Positions 34,854-43,623 of a stretch of 64,000 bases of DNA are shown here, piece after piece. Origin of the DNA: Desulfolinea sp050305405. Lineage in GTDB: Bacteria; Chloroflexota; Anaerolineae; Anaerolineales; Villigracilaceae. The stretch lies in NCBI GenBank assembly GCA_050305405.1, contig JBNLFG010000002.1:124001-188000 (forward strand). Direction: 5' to 3'. Position 1 is the first letter of the stretch. Each line of letters begins with the position of its first letter. A program made the position numbers and the translations under genes. Under the pieces are notes generated by a model. That model did not search any database, had not been told where the DNA came from, and was given only the letters and a program-made list of their open reading frames with translations.

Positions 34854-36052
34854 GAATTTACGAAAAGCAGGATGACGAATGTGTGGGCATTTTTGCGACG
34901 CAAAACCCCAAATTATATGAAGGCCATTGTCGTTATATTCAATCCCTGCCTGGGGGGAAGGCGATGTGCGAAGCGGATGAAAAACGACGAGCACGAGTCG
35001 CCCGTGAAAACAGAAGGGCGGGATTGACCCTCTGCCATGCTGGAATTTATAACTATGCTGCGCCGGTTGTGTTGGATAATGATGTCAAGGCTGTGATCTT
35101 GTACGGGGAATTGCGGCTCGCTGGTGATGCCCACGAAGCCGAATCATTGGAGAAACACCGCGAAGCGGTTGCCAATCTTGAGCTGGATGCGGAACAGGCT
35201 CAAAAATTGAGAAGTCTACTTGTCGAGACCAAATTATATAGCGAGGACGAATTTGCCCATCTCCAGACAACCTTGCCGAGAGTTGCCGAATGGCTTTATC
35301 GCATTTTTGATGATGAGGAGAAAGCCCGACATCATATCGAAAAGGTCACCCACGAAATCCAGACGCGCATTCAAAGCATTCTGAATGCTGAAGTTCTATT
35401 GCTCGAATTTGATGAACTGAAAAAGCATGAACTAAAACGCGGCATTCATGAGATTATCAATAGCGCAGAAGCGTTGGCAACGGTGGTCAACAATTTGGGC
35501 AAGTTCCAGCGGGAATATCGTTTTCGCCGCCAGCGCCTGGAGGCTTTGCTGGTCGAAGCAAAGCGGATTTACGAATCCGAAGCGAGACGCAAATATATCG
35601 ATATCAAGATCAATTTTAGTCCTGTGGATGGTAGGGATGCATATTTGGAATTTTCCCGAGAGCATCTACAGCTTGCTTTAAATAATCTGATGCACAATGC
35701 GATCAAATATTCCTTCCGCGGCGCGCAGGGGCGAGATCGTTTTGTGGAGATCAAGGGGCAACGTAACGGCAATTTTTATGAGGTCTCGATCGAAAACTAT
35801 GGCGTTGGAATCTTACAATCAGAGATTGATGATACTTTAATCTTTCAGGATAATTATCAGGGCAAGCTGACCAATGGGGAATATCGTACAGGTTCCGGAA
35901 AAGGGCTCTTCTTTGTGAAACAGGTCATTGATGACCATCATGGCAAGATCGAGGCTTTTTCCGAGCAAATGAGTCAAGAACGTTCTCCAGAAGGACAGCC
36001 ACATTTAGTGCGTTTTGTGGTTAGTCTTCCTTTTGAGCAACCGAAGAGGTAA
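34844..36052 (+). CDS. PocR-domain sensor histidine kinase (5' end frameshifted)
   Basis: 402 codons from a TTG at 34844. The first half has a PocR sensory domain: GHCRYIQSLPGG, then CEADEKRR and LTLCHAGIYNYAAPV, with the conserved Cys and the CHAG motif. Next come the phospho-acceptor helix THEIQTRIQSIL (H170) and the ATPase domain (NNLMHNAIKYS N-box, GSGKGLFFVKQVIDDHHG). The G1 box is ENYGVGI, with Asn where Asp is usual. No membrane helix is seen, so it is a cytoplasmic kinase sensing a small molecule. The response regulator starts two bases after its stop. The true start is probably 34767, one frame away. Confidence 0.85.
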   Translation: MPVGIYEKQDDECVGIFATQNPKLYEGHCRYIQSLPGGKAMCEADEKRRARVARENRRAGLTLCHAGIYNYAAPVVLDNDVKAVILYGELRLAGDAHEAESLEKHREAVANLELDAEQAQKLRSLLVETKLYSEDEFAHLQTTLPRVAEWLYRIFDDEEKARHHIEKVTHEIQTRIQSILNAEVLLLEFDELKKHELKRGIHEIINSAEALATVVNNLGKFQREYRFRRQRLEALLVEAKRIYESEARRKYIDIKINFSPVDGRDAYLEFSREHLQLALNNLMHNAIKYSFRGAQGRDRFVEIKGQRNGNFYEVSIENYGVGILQSEIDDTLIFQDNYQGKLTNGEYRTGSGKGLFFVKQVIDDHHGKIEAFSEQMSQERSPEGQPHLVRFVVSLPFEQPKR

Positions 36053-36054
36053 TC

Positions 36055-36462
36055 ATGAGTAAATTGCAAAAGAAAATTGTTTGGATCGAAGATGATACTG
36101 AGATCATTAATAATGTTGTTCGCCCGCTTGAACGGGCTGGGCACCGGATCGAGCGTTTTTATAATGTCAAAGATGTGCTCGACAATATTGAGTCGTTGAA
36201 GGCTTGCGATCTGATCCTGCTGGATTTGATCATCCCGACTGGCGACGGTAACGACCAGTATGGACGTTATCCCGGCATATATTTACTGCGTGCTTTTCGC
36301 GAAAAATATCAACTTAAGCAACCTGTTATCGTCTTAAGCGTGGTTGCAGATGTGGAAGTTTTTCAGGACTTGAAGGTATTGGGGGCCCAGGTGTTGAATA
36401 AGCCGATCCGTCCTTCCGAATTGAAACGTTTGGTCGAAGAGGCTTTGGAAATCGAAGAATAG
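36055..36462 (+). CDS. Single-domain response regulator
   Basis: 135 residues comprising only a receiver domain: acidic residues in KIVWIEDDTEI, phospho-acceptor D57 in LILLDLIIP, VLSVVAD in place of the usual Thr switch and the Lys in LNKPIRPSELK. There is no output domain, so it must act on another protein, most simply the MerR-like protein encoded by the first gene of the operon or another partner. It begins two bases after the kinase stop and ends before a terminator. Confidence 0.92.
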   Translation: MSKLQKKIVWIEDDTEIINNVVRPLERAGHRIERFYNVKDVLDNIESLKACDLILLDLIIPTGDGNDQYGRYPGIYLLRAFREKYQLKQPVIVLSVVADVEVFQDLKVLGAQVLNKPIRPSELKRLVEEALEIEE

Positions 36463-36484
36463 ATTCTTTGTATATCGTTTTATG

Positions 36485-36518
36485 AAGGGATATGTCTAAA
36501 AGCATATCCCTTTTCTTT
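36485..36518 (+). terminator. Terminator of the two-component operon
   Basis: A 10-bp stem (36485-36494 with 36503-36512) followed by TTTTCTTT. Confidence 0.8.
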
Positions 36519-36524
36519 ATCGTA

Positions 36525-36553
36525 TTGACCCGCCCCTCAAACCTTGCTATTAT
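36525..36553 (+). promoter_or_regulatory. Promoter giving a leaderless YvcK-like transcript
   Basis: TTGACC (36525-36530) and TATTAT (36548-36553) are spaced by 17 bases; the ATG begins six bases after the -10 box, at the expected transcription start. Confidence 0.65.
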
Positions 36554-36559
36554 CAGCGC

Positions 36560-37873
36560 ATGAAGCTTTCCCGTTTTCGCGAAAATTTACGACAGCTTTT
36601 TCTCTGGCTAACGCCCGGTCTCGGCGTCAAACGCTGGCTGGGTTTGGTTCTGGCGGGTATCACCCTTCTGGGTGTTGGCTTAGCCTATTACCTGCTCGAT
36701 TTCTACCGCACTGCCCCAGAATCCTGGTGGTTGCCGGCCCTCTCGGTTGCAGCCTTGCGCTTTTTGCCGCGTCCGTTGCGTGTGCTCATTTTCGGTGGAA
36801 TCGGTTTTGGCATCGTCGCATATGGGTTGTGGGGCTTGAATCGTGCCTTGATGCGCCCCTTCTTGCGCCCGGGCAGTCAGATCGTAGATGAGTTGACCCA
36901 ATTTCAACGGCGCGGACGTGGCCCACGTATTGTGGTCATCGGCGGTGGGCACGGTTTGTCCACGCTGCTGCGCGGGCTGAAAGCCTACACCCGCAACCTG
37001 ACTGCGGTTGTCACTGTCGCGGATGATGGCGGCTCATCGGGAAAACTGCGTGAGACGATGGGCATTCTCCCCCCCGGCGATATTCGCAATTGTTTGGCCG
37101 CCCTCTCAAATGACGAAGCCCTGCTGACACAACTTTTTCAATACAGATTTAGCGGGTCGGATGGTCTGGGCGGGCATTCCTTCGGCAATCTTTTTATCAG
37201 CGCGTTGAGCAATATTACGGGATCGTTCGAGGAAGCGGTAGCGGAATCGGGCCGAGTACTCTCTGTGCATGGACGTGTGCTCCCGTCCACGCTCCATGAT
37301 GTCAAATTGGTCGCCGATATGTCGTTACCGAACTCGGCGTATGAAGTCCGCGTGGAGGGGGAGAGTCGCATCCCGGAATTTGCCGGGCGTGTTCGCCGAG
37401 TCTGGCTTGAACCGGATGATGCGCCTGCTTTTCCCCCTGTCATCAAAGCCATTTTGGCGGCAGACGTGATCGTGATCGGGCCGGGCAGCCTCTACACCAG
37501 TATCCTGCCTAATTTATTGGTAGCAGACCTATTGTCAGCGGTGCGTGCCAGCCGTGCTTTAAAATTGTTCATCTGTAACGTTGCATCCCAAAAAGGTGAA
37601 ACAGATGCGTACTCTTGCTACGATCATCTCGCGGCATTGGAATCCCATGTTGGGGAGGGGCTGGTTGAGTTGGTGATTGCCAATGATTGCCACGACGCGA
37701 CCCTGCCCGAAGATTCGCAGTGGGTCAATATCGGTGATGAGCTTTCAGGCGATCATCGGCTTTACACCGCCGACCTGCTTGACCGTGAGCATCCCTGGCG
37801 GCACGACTCCGAGAACCTCGCGCAGGCGATCATGGACTTATATGAAGCGCGGACGGGGCCGCTAGGAGGATAA
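36560..37873 (+). CDS. yvcK: YvcK/CofD-like gluconeogenesis factor with N-terminal membrane helices
   Basis: 437 residues. Two hydrophobic helices at the N-terminus (about 25-48 and 55-95) are an addition to the usual cytoplasmic YvcK. The core is recognisable: IVVIGGGHGLSTLLRGL (about 120-136), TVADDGGSSGKLRETMG, PPGDIRNCLAALS, GHSFGNLFISALSN and GPGSLYTSILPNLLV. The family binds UDP-sugars and links carbon metabolism to cell-wall synthesis. The mRNA appears leaderless. No morphology genes are adjacent. The stop is followed by a weak hairpin. Confidence 0.92.
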   Translation: MKLSRFRENLRQLFLWLTPGLGVKRWLGLVLAGITLLGVGLAYYLLDFYRTAPESWWLPALSVAALRFLPRPLRVLIFGGIGFGIVAYGLWGLNRALMRPFLRPGSQIVDELTQFQRRGRGPRIVVIGGGHGLSTLLRGLKAYTRNLTAVVTVADDGGSSGKLRETMGILPPGDIRNCLAALSNDEALLTQLFQYRFSGSDGLGGHSFGNLFISALSNITGSFEEAVAESGRVLSVHGRVLPSTLHDVKLVADMSLPNSAYEVRVEGESRIPEFAGRVRRVWLEPDDAPAFPPVIKAILAADVIVIGPGSLYTSILPNLLVADLLSAVRASRALKLFICNVASQKGETDAYSCYDHLAALESHVGEGLVELVIANDCHDATLPEDSQWVNIGDELSGDHRLYTADLLDREHPWRHDSENLAQAIMDLYEARTGPLGG

Positions 37874-37930
37874 GTGCCGCATCATTTAGGTTGAAGATCA
37901 ATTGACGGTGATATAATGCGCCCGCTTTTT

Positions 37931-37958
37931 GCCCATTTTCAAAAGTGGGTGTTTTTAT
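37931..37958 (+). terminator. Weak terminator after yvcK
   Basis: CCCATTTTC / AAAAGTGGG form a short, slightly mismatched hairpin followed by TGTTTTTA. The leader of mntP continues to 38018 and contains no yybP-ykoY-type element that I can recognise. Confidence 0.4.
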
Positions 37959-38018
37959 TCTTGCCTGCAAAAGTGTTCTGGCTCTCGCAGCTTAATCTAT
38001 GAAAAGTTTAAAACCTTT

Positions 38019-38579
38019 ATGTCTTTTTTCTCTGTTTTGTTAATTGCGGTTAGCATGGCGATGGATGCTTTCGCGGTTTCACTTGGTTCTGGTGTGAAGA
38101 TCAAAGAGGGGCCGCGCCCTATCTTTCGCTTGGCGTTTCATTTTGGTCTCTTTCAGGCGCTTATGCCAATTGTCGGCTGGCTCTTTGGAAACAGCATTGA
38201 ACCGTTCGTCAAGGATTTTGACCATTGGGTGGCATTTGGCTTGTTGGCGTTTGTTGGCCTTCGGATGATACGTTCAGGGTTGGGGAAAGAGAATGAAAAG
38301 GGTCAAACGGATCCATCCAAAGGCTGGACGATGGTGCTGCTTTCGATCGCTGTAAGTATTGATGCGCTTGCGATCGGATTGAGTTTGGCATTTTTGGGTG
38401 TTGCCATCTGGGTGCCAGCCTTAATGATTGGATTGGTAACCAGCGGTCTTTCGTGGATCGGGCTGCGTGTGGGAAATGGTTTCGGTAAAAAATATGGCAA
38501 GCAGGTTGAGGTATTTGGCGGGGTACTTTTGATCGGGATCGGGGTCAGGATCGTTATTTCCCATTTGTTCGGCATGTGA
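38019..38579 (+). CDS. mntP: Manganese efflux pump MntP
   Basis: Exports Mn2+ across the membrane. 186 residues, about six helices, with the two family motifs: AVSMAMDAFAVSLGSG (about 9-24) and the repeat SIAVSIDALAIGLSLAF (about 110-126), whose Asp residues bind metal. ATG 38019 is chosen although the frame opens 30 codons earlier, because the first helix starts there as in other MntP proteins. The upstream sequence does not look like the manganese riboswitch found before mntP in other bacteria. Confidence 0.93.
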   Translation: MSFFSVLLIAVSMAMDAFAVSLGSGVKIKEGPRPIFRLAFHFGLFQALMPIVGWLFGNSIEPFVKDFDHWVAFGLLAFVGLRMIRSGLGKENEKGQTDPSKGWTMVLLSIAVSIDALAIGLSLAFLGVAIWVPALMIGLVTSGLSWIGLRVGNGFGKKYGKQVEVFGGVLLIGIGVRIVISHLFGM

Positions 38580-38596
38580 TGATGTTGAATCAGACA

Positions 38597-38632
38597 AAAA
38601 AAGCTTCCGCGATTTGGGAAGCTTTTTTTATC
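38597..38632. terminator. Bidirectional terminator between mntP and the DUF92 gene
   Basis: A perfect 12-bp stem (38597-38608 with 38617-38628), A-run on the left and T-run on the right, between converging genes. Confidence 0.85.
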
Positions 38633-38652
38633 TGAGCAGTTATGATTTTTTC

Positions 38653-39444
38653 CTAGAAGACCAGTACGACCAAGACGCCCACAACAGCACAACCAAAGTT
38701 AACCCAATCATTGGATAACCAGCGGAAGCCGCGCTTGAATTGGGTTTGGTTGCCACAAAGGTGCTCGGGGTGGCGTTCAGTTTCTTTTTCGCAAGTGGGA
38801 CAGTAGTAGATGGCTTGTACCGTTGCCCCAAGATACGAGTCAAAGAGTGCACCCGTTAAGCCCGCAATACTGACTGCCACGAAGATGGGCAGGAAATCCC
38901 CGCTTGGGGCAAGGATGCCTGCCAGCACGCCAATCAGAGCGGAGCCTGCAAGGGCTGCCAATGTGCCACCGAGGGAGACGCCGCCGGATGTGCCTTTTTC
39001 GACTTTTTGCGTTAAATTGGTAATCATACGGGGGTGGGATGGATTGAGTACACCTAGCTCGGTGCCCCACGTATCTGCATTGACGGCTGCCAGAGCAGCG
39101 GTGAAGCCGAGCCATGTCCAGAGCGTGTCGGGAAAGAAGTAGTGCAGGGCAGCAAAGATCGCGGCGAGACCGCCGTTGCCGATGACTTGCATCGCATCGC
39201 GGCGACTGCCTTTATCGAATTTCTCTTTTAAATCCTTTTTGCGCGCTTTGAACATCTTCGAGAGCGTACTCGATGAAATGAAGAAGGTGAGCAATAGAAC
39301 GGCCCATGCCCAGCCGCCGAGACCGAAGATGAGCGTCCCTTCGACGGTGGCGGCTATCGCGCCGCTGGTGTCGAGGCTTTTGGCTTTGTAGGCAAGAAAG
39401 GCGATGATGATTGCGAGGAGGAAGCCGAGAAGTAGTTGAGGCAT
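38653..39444 (-). CDS. DUF92-family integral membrane protein
   Basis: 263 residues, about six hydrophobic helices. It shows the family landmarks DTSGAIAATVEGTLIFGLGG, RRDAMQVIGNGG, AAVNADTWGTELG and GTSGGVSLGGTLAALAGS. The plant member VTE6 is a phytyl-phosphate kinase, so an isoprenoid-phosphate kinase role is possible but is an inference for the bacterial protein. A pair of cysteines in the C-terminal region (YYCPTCEKETERHPEHLCG) suggests a small metal site. It faces leftward toward a bidirectional terminator. Confidence 0.88.
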   Translation of the reverse strand: MPQLLLGFLLAIIIAFLAYKAKSLDTSGAIAATVEGTLIFGLGGWAWAVLLLTFFISSSTLSKMFKARKKDLKEKFDKGSRRDAMQVIGNGGLAAIFAALHYFFPDTLWTWLGFTAALAAVNADTWGTELGVLNPSHPRMITNLTQKVEKGTSGGVSLGGTLAALAGSALIGVLAGILAPSGDFLPIFVAVSIAGLTGALFDSYLGATVQAIYYCPTCEKETERHPEHLCGNQTQFKRGFRWLSNDWVNFGCAVVGVLVVLVF

Positions 39445-39510
39445 GAGAATACGTATCCGATGTGTAGTGCCATGTTTCCACGTAATGAATGAAACGTGAC
39501 GGGGGGTGGG

Positions 39511-40419
39511 TTAAATGGGTGTTGTGATTGCAAATAAAACAGCGATCAGAAAGAGGATGCTTGTGATCGTTCCCGATGCCCAGATGATGAAGGCCAGGAT
39601 GCGCTGTTCTTCCCAGCGATAGAAATACAAGCCGAGGATCAAGCCGACAAGGAAAAGCGCGGCGCTAATCAGCGGCAGCATCATCAACTGGACGGCGGGG
39701 AAAGGTCCCTGCGGGAGGCCGCTGATGTCGAAGCCGAGGGGAATGCTCTCGAGGCTGGGGATGAGGAAACTTGTCCATGCGAGCAGACCGATATTGAGCA
39801 GGAGTCCGCTGAGCCACAAGTAACGGGCGAGCAGGCTTTTCCAGGCTTCGGCGACGATGAAGGAGGGGTAAGTGGAATGTGCCCGGGGTGGGCTTAAACT
39901 GCCTAGCTCGGTAGCAAGTTGAAAATCACGCATGAAGCGGCGCGGATCGTTTGGGGAGATGGCGAAGACGCGTTTCGCGGTCGCCACGAGTAGCAGCTCC
40001 TTCACATCCGATGCCAGAAACTCGACCGCGCCCAAGTCTGGATGACGGCGCAATCCCAGTAGCGAGCCGGGCAGGCGGAAGGGCGGCAGGCGCAGCGGGA
40101 TGGTCAGGTCGCTGGCGGGGCGTACCCATTCGATGTCGCTGAGCGGGATCTCTTCAACGCGCAAACCCCAAAAGATGCGCAGGATTTCGCGTTCGAGGAT
40201 GTAATTGGCGCGCAGCAGGGCGTAAAGGCGATAGCCGATGACGGGGATGGGCAGGGCGGCGGCGAGAGTCAGCAGGATGTAGACCATGAAGGTCGGGCCG
40301 ACAGTTGCGCTGGAAATGCCAAGAAAACCCCAGATAGTGATGCTGCCTAAGATGGCGAGCAAAACACTGTGGATGATGACACCGCGTCGGCGGGGGGGGA
40401 GGAAGAGGTTCTCGTTCAT
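39511..40419 (-). CDS. Membrane protein with bacterial PH-like domain
   Basis: 302 residues from ATG 40419. Two helices at the N-terminus (about 14-65) precede a soluble domain of about 120 residues (LEREILRIFWGLRVEEIPLS, then VFAISPNDPRRFMRDF) that resembles bacterial PH-like domains. Two or three further helices follow at the C-terminus. Function unknown. The start is uncertain: the frame is open to 40512, with an alternative ATG at 40467 and none preceded by a good ribosome site. Confidence 0.75.
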   Translation of the reverse strand: MNENLFLPPRRRGVIIHSVLLAILGSITIWGFLGISSATVGPTFMVYILLTLAAALPIPVIGYRLYALLRANYILEREILRIFWGLRVEEIPLSDIEWVRPASDLTIPLRLPPFRLPGSLLGLRRHPDLGAVEFLASDVKELLLVATAKRVFAISPNDPRRFMRDFQLATELGSLSPPRAHSTYPSFIVAEAWKSLLARYLWLSGLLLNIGLLAWTSFLIPSLESIPLGFDISGLPQGPFPAVQLMMLPLISAALFLVGLILGLYFYRWEEQRILAFIIWASGTITSILFLIAVLFAITTPI

Positions 40420-40546
40420 GAGGAGGACAGGCGTGCGTACCCAAAGGGCACGAGATCGCACCTGCATTTTGGCTTGTTTCCGTTTAAACGGTGAATGCCC
40501 AAGGACAAACAAATCCCGTCAAACCTGGTGCGATGCACGGGTTTTC

Positions 40547-41698
40547 TCATTTAGTCAGATCCGCAATCGTTTGGCAAACTTGTTCAACGGCTTCTTCACT
40601 CATGACACCAGAGAAGGGCAGTGCAAGGCTACGATTACCGAGGTCTTCGGTGACGGGGAAATCGCCGGGCTGGAAGCCGAAGCGTTCGACCATGTAGGGC
40701 TGCAAGTGGATCGGGGCGAAGTAGGGGCGCACGGGGATGCCACGCTCGATCAGTTTTTGGGCAAGGGCATCGCGGTCAATGCTGGCATCAAAGCGCACGA
40801 CGTAGACGAACCAAGACATGCGCGTGGTGAAGCCTTCAATGTGCAGGGTCTCAACGCCGGGAACTTCAGCCAGGCGTTCTTCATACCATTTACCGACTTG
40901 CTCGCGCTTGGCGAGGAGTTCATCAAGGCGAGTCATTTGGACGGCACCCAACGCCGCGGACATTTCATCCAGTCGATAGTTGTAGCCGAGATGGGTGTGC
41001 TGGAGCCAGGTGTCGCCGGGGGCGCGTCCTTGATTGCGCAGGGCGCGCATATAGTCGGCGTGTTCGTCGTTGTTGGTGATGATCATGCCACCTTCACCGA
41101 CGGTGATCTGCTTATTGGGATAGAAAGCGAAGACACCGAAATCGCCCAGCATGCCAGCGGGGCGTCCGTTATAGGTTGCGCCGAGGGCTTCGCAGGAGTC
41201 TTCGATGACGGTCAATCCATATTCTTCGGCGAGAGCGTTAATTGGATCCATATCTGCGGGCTGACCGAAGACGTCAACGGGCAGGATGGCTTTGATCCTT
41301 GCGTCAGCGTTTGCGCCTTTGCGCGGGAGATATTTGGCGGTATTTTCGAGGGCATCCTTGATAAGCTCGGGATCAATATTGCCCGTGCGCGAATCAATGT
41401 CCACGAAGAGGGGCACCGCATTCTCGAAGAGCAAAACATTCGACGATGCGACAAAGGAGAAGGGCGTCGTGATGACAAGGTCGCCTGCGCCGATGCCAGC
41501 CGCACGCACGCAGAGGTGCAAGCCCGCCGTGCCGGAATTGACAGCGATGGCGTGCTTCGCGCCGGTCAGGTCGCAGAAGGCTTGTTCGAAGTCTTTGACA
41601 CGTTGTCCCATGCTGAGCATAGGAGTGTTCATTACATCGGCGACTGCCTGGCGTTCGGCGTCGGTTAGGTCGGGGGAGGACATGGTTATTTTGGGCAT
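40547..41698 (-). CDS. DegT/DnrJ/EryC1/StrS aminotransferase
   Basis: 383 residues, PLP-dependent enzyme of the sugar-aminotransferase family, which installs an amino group on nucleotide-activated keto sugars. The family order is complete: AVNSGTAGLHLCVRAAGIG, TTPFSFVASSN, the Asp in VIEDSCEALGA, the PLP lysine in FYPNKQITVGEGGM and the C-terminal RPYFAPIHLQP. No other sugar gene is adjacent, so the exact substrate is not predictable. Related copies act in lipopolysaccharide, glycan or pseudaminic acid pathways. Confidence 0.93.
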   Translation of the reverse strand: MPKITMSSPDLTDAERQAVADVMNTPMLSMGQRVKDFEQAFCDLTGAKHAIAVNSGTAGLHLCVRAAGIGAGDLVITTPFSFVASSNVLLFENAVPLFVDIDSRTGNIDPELIKDALENTAKYLPRKGANADARIKAILPVDVFGQPADMDPINALAEEYGLTVIEDSCEALGATYNGRPAGMLGDFGVFAFYPNKQITVGEGGMIITNNDEHADYMRALRNQGRAPGDTWLQHTHLGYNYRLDEMSAALGAVQMTRLDELLAKREQVGKWYEERLAEVPGVETLHIEGFTTRMSWFVYVVRFDASIDRDALAQKLIERGIPVRPYFAPIHLQPYMVERFGFQPGDFPVTEDLGNRSLALPFSGVMSEEAVEQVCQTIADLTK

Positions 41699-41759
41699 AG
41701 TTATTAGGTATCAGTTGTAGGGATTAGTAGAAATAAGAAAGTGGGGCGTGACGCGTGAT

Positions 41760-41845
41760 GAATCCGCGATGAGCATGCTCTTGTAACGAAGCGGTCTCTC
41801 TATCTGAGATTGCTTCGTCGAGCTGAAGCCCTTCTCGCAAAGTCA
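41760..41845. repeat. Intergenic repeat with GAGATTGCTTCGTCGAGC motif
   Basis: Short inverted segments around AACGAAGCGGTCTC and GAGATTGCTTCG sit between the aminotransferase and ProRS-like genes, with a related copy at 7425-7515. Likely a dispersed intergenic repeat. Confidence 0.35.
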
Positions 41846-41849
41846 CTTC

Positions 41850-43391
41850 TCACTCCAGATTTTCCAGCACATAATTGGCAATATCATCCAACTCCACCAA
41901 TACCTTATCTGGTTCGCGGCGGAGTTTGATCTCGACGGATTGTTCCTGCAGGGCTTTCTCGCCAACGGTGATGCGGACGGGGCAGCCGATCAGATCGGCG
42001 TCGTTGAATTTTTCTCCGGCGCGGGCATCGCGGTCGTCGTAGAGGACGGTGAAGCCGGTGTTAGTCAGGTTCATGTAGAGTTCATCTGCTTCGCCACGCG
42101 TATCGGCTTTTTTGCTCGGCATCCAGATTAGGTGGATGTCGTAGGGGGTCACGGCGGGCGGGAGCAGTAAGCCGTATTCATCGTGATGACTTTCGGCGAC
42201 TGCCGCGAAGGTGCGTCCGAGATCGAGTGTCCAACTGGCCGACCAGATCGGTTGGCCCTTGCCGTTTTCATCGGTGTAGGTGGCTGTTTCCAGCGCGCGC
42301 GCAGGGGCGGCGCCGACCAATTCCACACCGTTGATCTTGGCGAGGGTTGCGTCGCATTTCGGGCAGTTGTCGCCTGCTTGGGCGAGGGCAATGTCGGTGA
42401 CGATTTTCGCTTCGTAATCGCGCCCATAGTTGACGTTGCGCAGGTGGTAGCCCGCTTCGTTGGCACCGGCAACGAGATTTGCCGAGGCGGGGATCAGATC
42501 GTCCACAACGACGAGCACCTTGTCGATGCCGACGGGTGAGGCGTACCCCGGCACGGCGCCCGCATCCAATATTTCTTGATCGGTAGCAGGTCGAAGGGCG
42601 AGCGCACCGAGCGCAGTCATTAATTTTGCTTCGCTCAGATCCATATCGCCACGCAGGATGGCGAAGACGAGCTTTTCCGCATCCGCAAACTGCGCCATCA
42701 TGAAGACGGCTTTGGCGGTTCTTTCCTTGGGGATTTCGAGAAAATTCGCAAGGGCTTCGATGGTGTGGGCGTCGGGCGTCTCTACTTTTTCGAGCGGCAG
42801 AGCATCTTCGGCGGGCAGGGTGCTTTTGGCGCGTTGGGCAAAAGCCTGCGTGTCGAGATAGCCGCACTGCGGGCAGCGGATATAGCTCTCGCCGCCCTTT
42901 TGGGTGATGAAAGCGTAAGCGCTGCAGTCGGTTTTGCTGGCGTTGACGGTGACCTTGCCGAAGAACTCGCCGAGCACTTTGTTGATGGATTTTTCGTAAT
43001 TTTTGAGCACGCCTGCGTCGGTTGCGAGGACGTGGATATTGAGCGCGGGCGAGTGGGCTGCGCCGAATAATCCCAAGCGGGGATGCGATTTTTGGCTGAC
43101 TTCGTCGAAGGAGTAGAGTAGTTTGGGAAGCTGGCGGTAGGATTGGATGTCGGCGGCGAGTTCTATAGCATCAGCGTGCGCGCCGACCTCTTGACCTCCA
43201 CGTGATTCCATTTCATAACGCAGTCTCGCCCGAAGTTTGTTCAGCGAACGCTCGGCGAGGGGCAGGGTGACGAAATCCCCACCAGCGGCGGGACGAATAT
43301 ATCCGCCACGCGCCAGCCATTGATAGGAGGCGGTCTCGGCGTCGGCGGGTGGGGTGCGCAGGGTGGAGCCAAATAGATCGGTTAGTTTCAT
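41850..43391 (-). CDS. Prolyl-tRNA synthetase-like protein lacking motif 2
   Basis: 513 residues. The N-terminus (MKLTDLFGSTLRTPPADAET), the inserted YbaK-like editing domain (about 175-350, with AVPGYASPVG), motif 3 (SWTLDLGRTFAAVAESHHDE) and the anticodon-binding domain (YDIHLIWMP to the end) are those of bacterial ProRS. However, the catalytic stretch that normally contains the PTHEE loop is deleted near residue 80, and the motif-2 Arg-x-Glu is replaced by SFDEVSQKSHPRLG (93-106); the MKDAYSFH block is also absent. It is probably inactive in proline activation and may serve in editing or regulation. A genuine ProRS would have to lie elsewhere. ATG 43391 is preferred to the upstream open frame. 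Confidence 0.85.
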   Translation of the reverse strand: MKLTDLFGSTLRTPPADAETASYQWLARGGYIRPAAGGDFVTLPLAERSLNKLRARLRYEMESRGGQEVGAHADAIELAADIQSYRQLPKLLYSFDEVSQKSHPRLGLFGAAHSPALNIHVLATDAGVLKNYEKSINKVLGEFFGKVTVNASKTDCSAYAFITQKGGESYIRCPQCGYLDTQAFAQRAKSTLPAEDALPLEKVETPDAHTIEALANFLEIPKERTAKAVFMMAQFADAEKLVFAILRGDMDLSEAKLMTALGALALRPATDQEILDAGAVPGYASPVGIDKVLVVVDDLIPASANLVAGANEAGYHLRNVNYGRDYEAKIVTDIALAQAGDNCPKCDATLAKINGVELVGAAPARALETATYTDENGKGQPIWSASWTLDLGRTFAAVAESHHDEYGLLLPPAVTPYDIHLIWMPSKKADTRGEADELYMNLTNTGFTVLYDDRDARAGEKFNDADLIGCPVRITVGEKALQEQSVEIKLRREPDKVLVELDDIANYVLENLE

Positions 43392-43623
43392 AGGTGCCTT
43401 TAATATTGTGTTGGAACGGTCGTGCGTCGCACGACTCGGGTCTTTTCTCAAGCGGGGCAATTATACCCAATAGATACGGTGCGGACTGACATTCTTCAAT
43501 GTGATAATTGCCCGATGGTAAACCACCAGGCTACAAAGCGGAGGGGTGCTGAAGCCCCCTTGATTGTCAGCCCCAGCGAGGCTTTGACTGCGTAGCTCTA
43601 CCGTTTACGTCAGGGCGAACTCA

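Noticed and set aside
37880..38018. Possible yybP-ykoY manganese riboswitch before mntP
   Set aside because: The leader is short and lacks the paired GGGGAGUA/CCGGCC-type conserved blocks; I could not find them.
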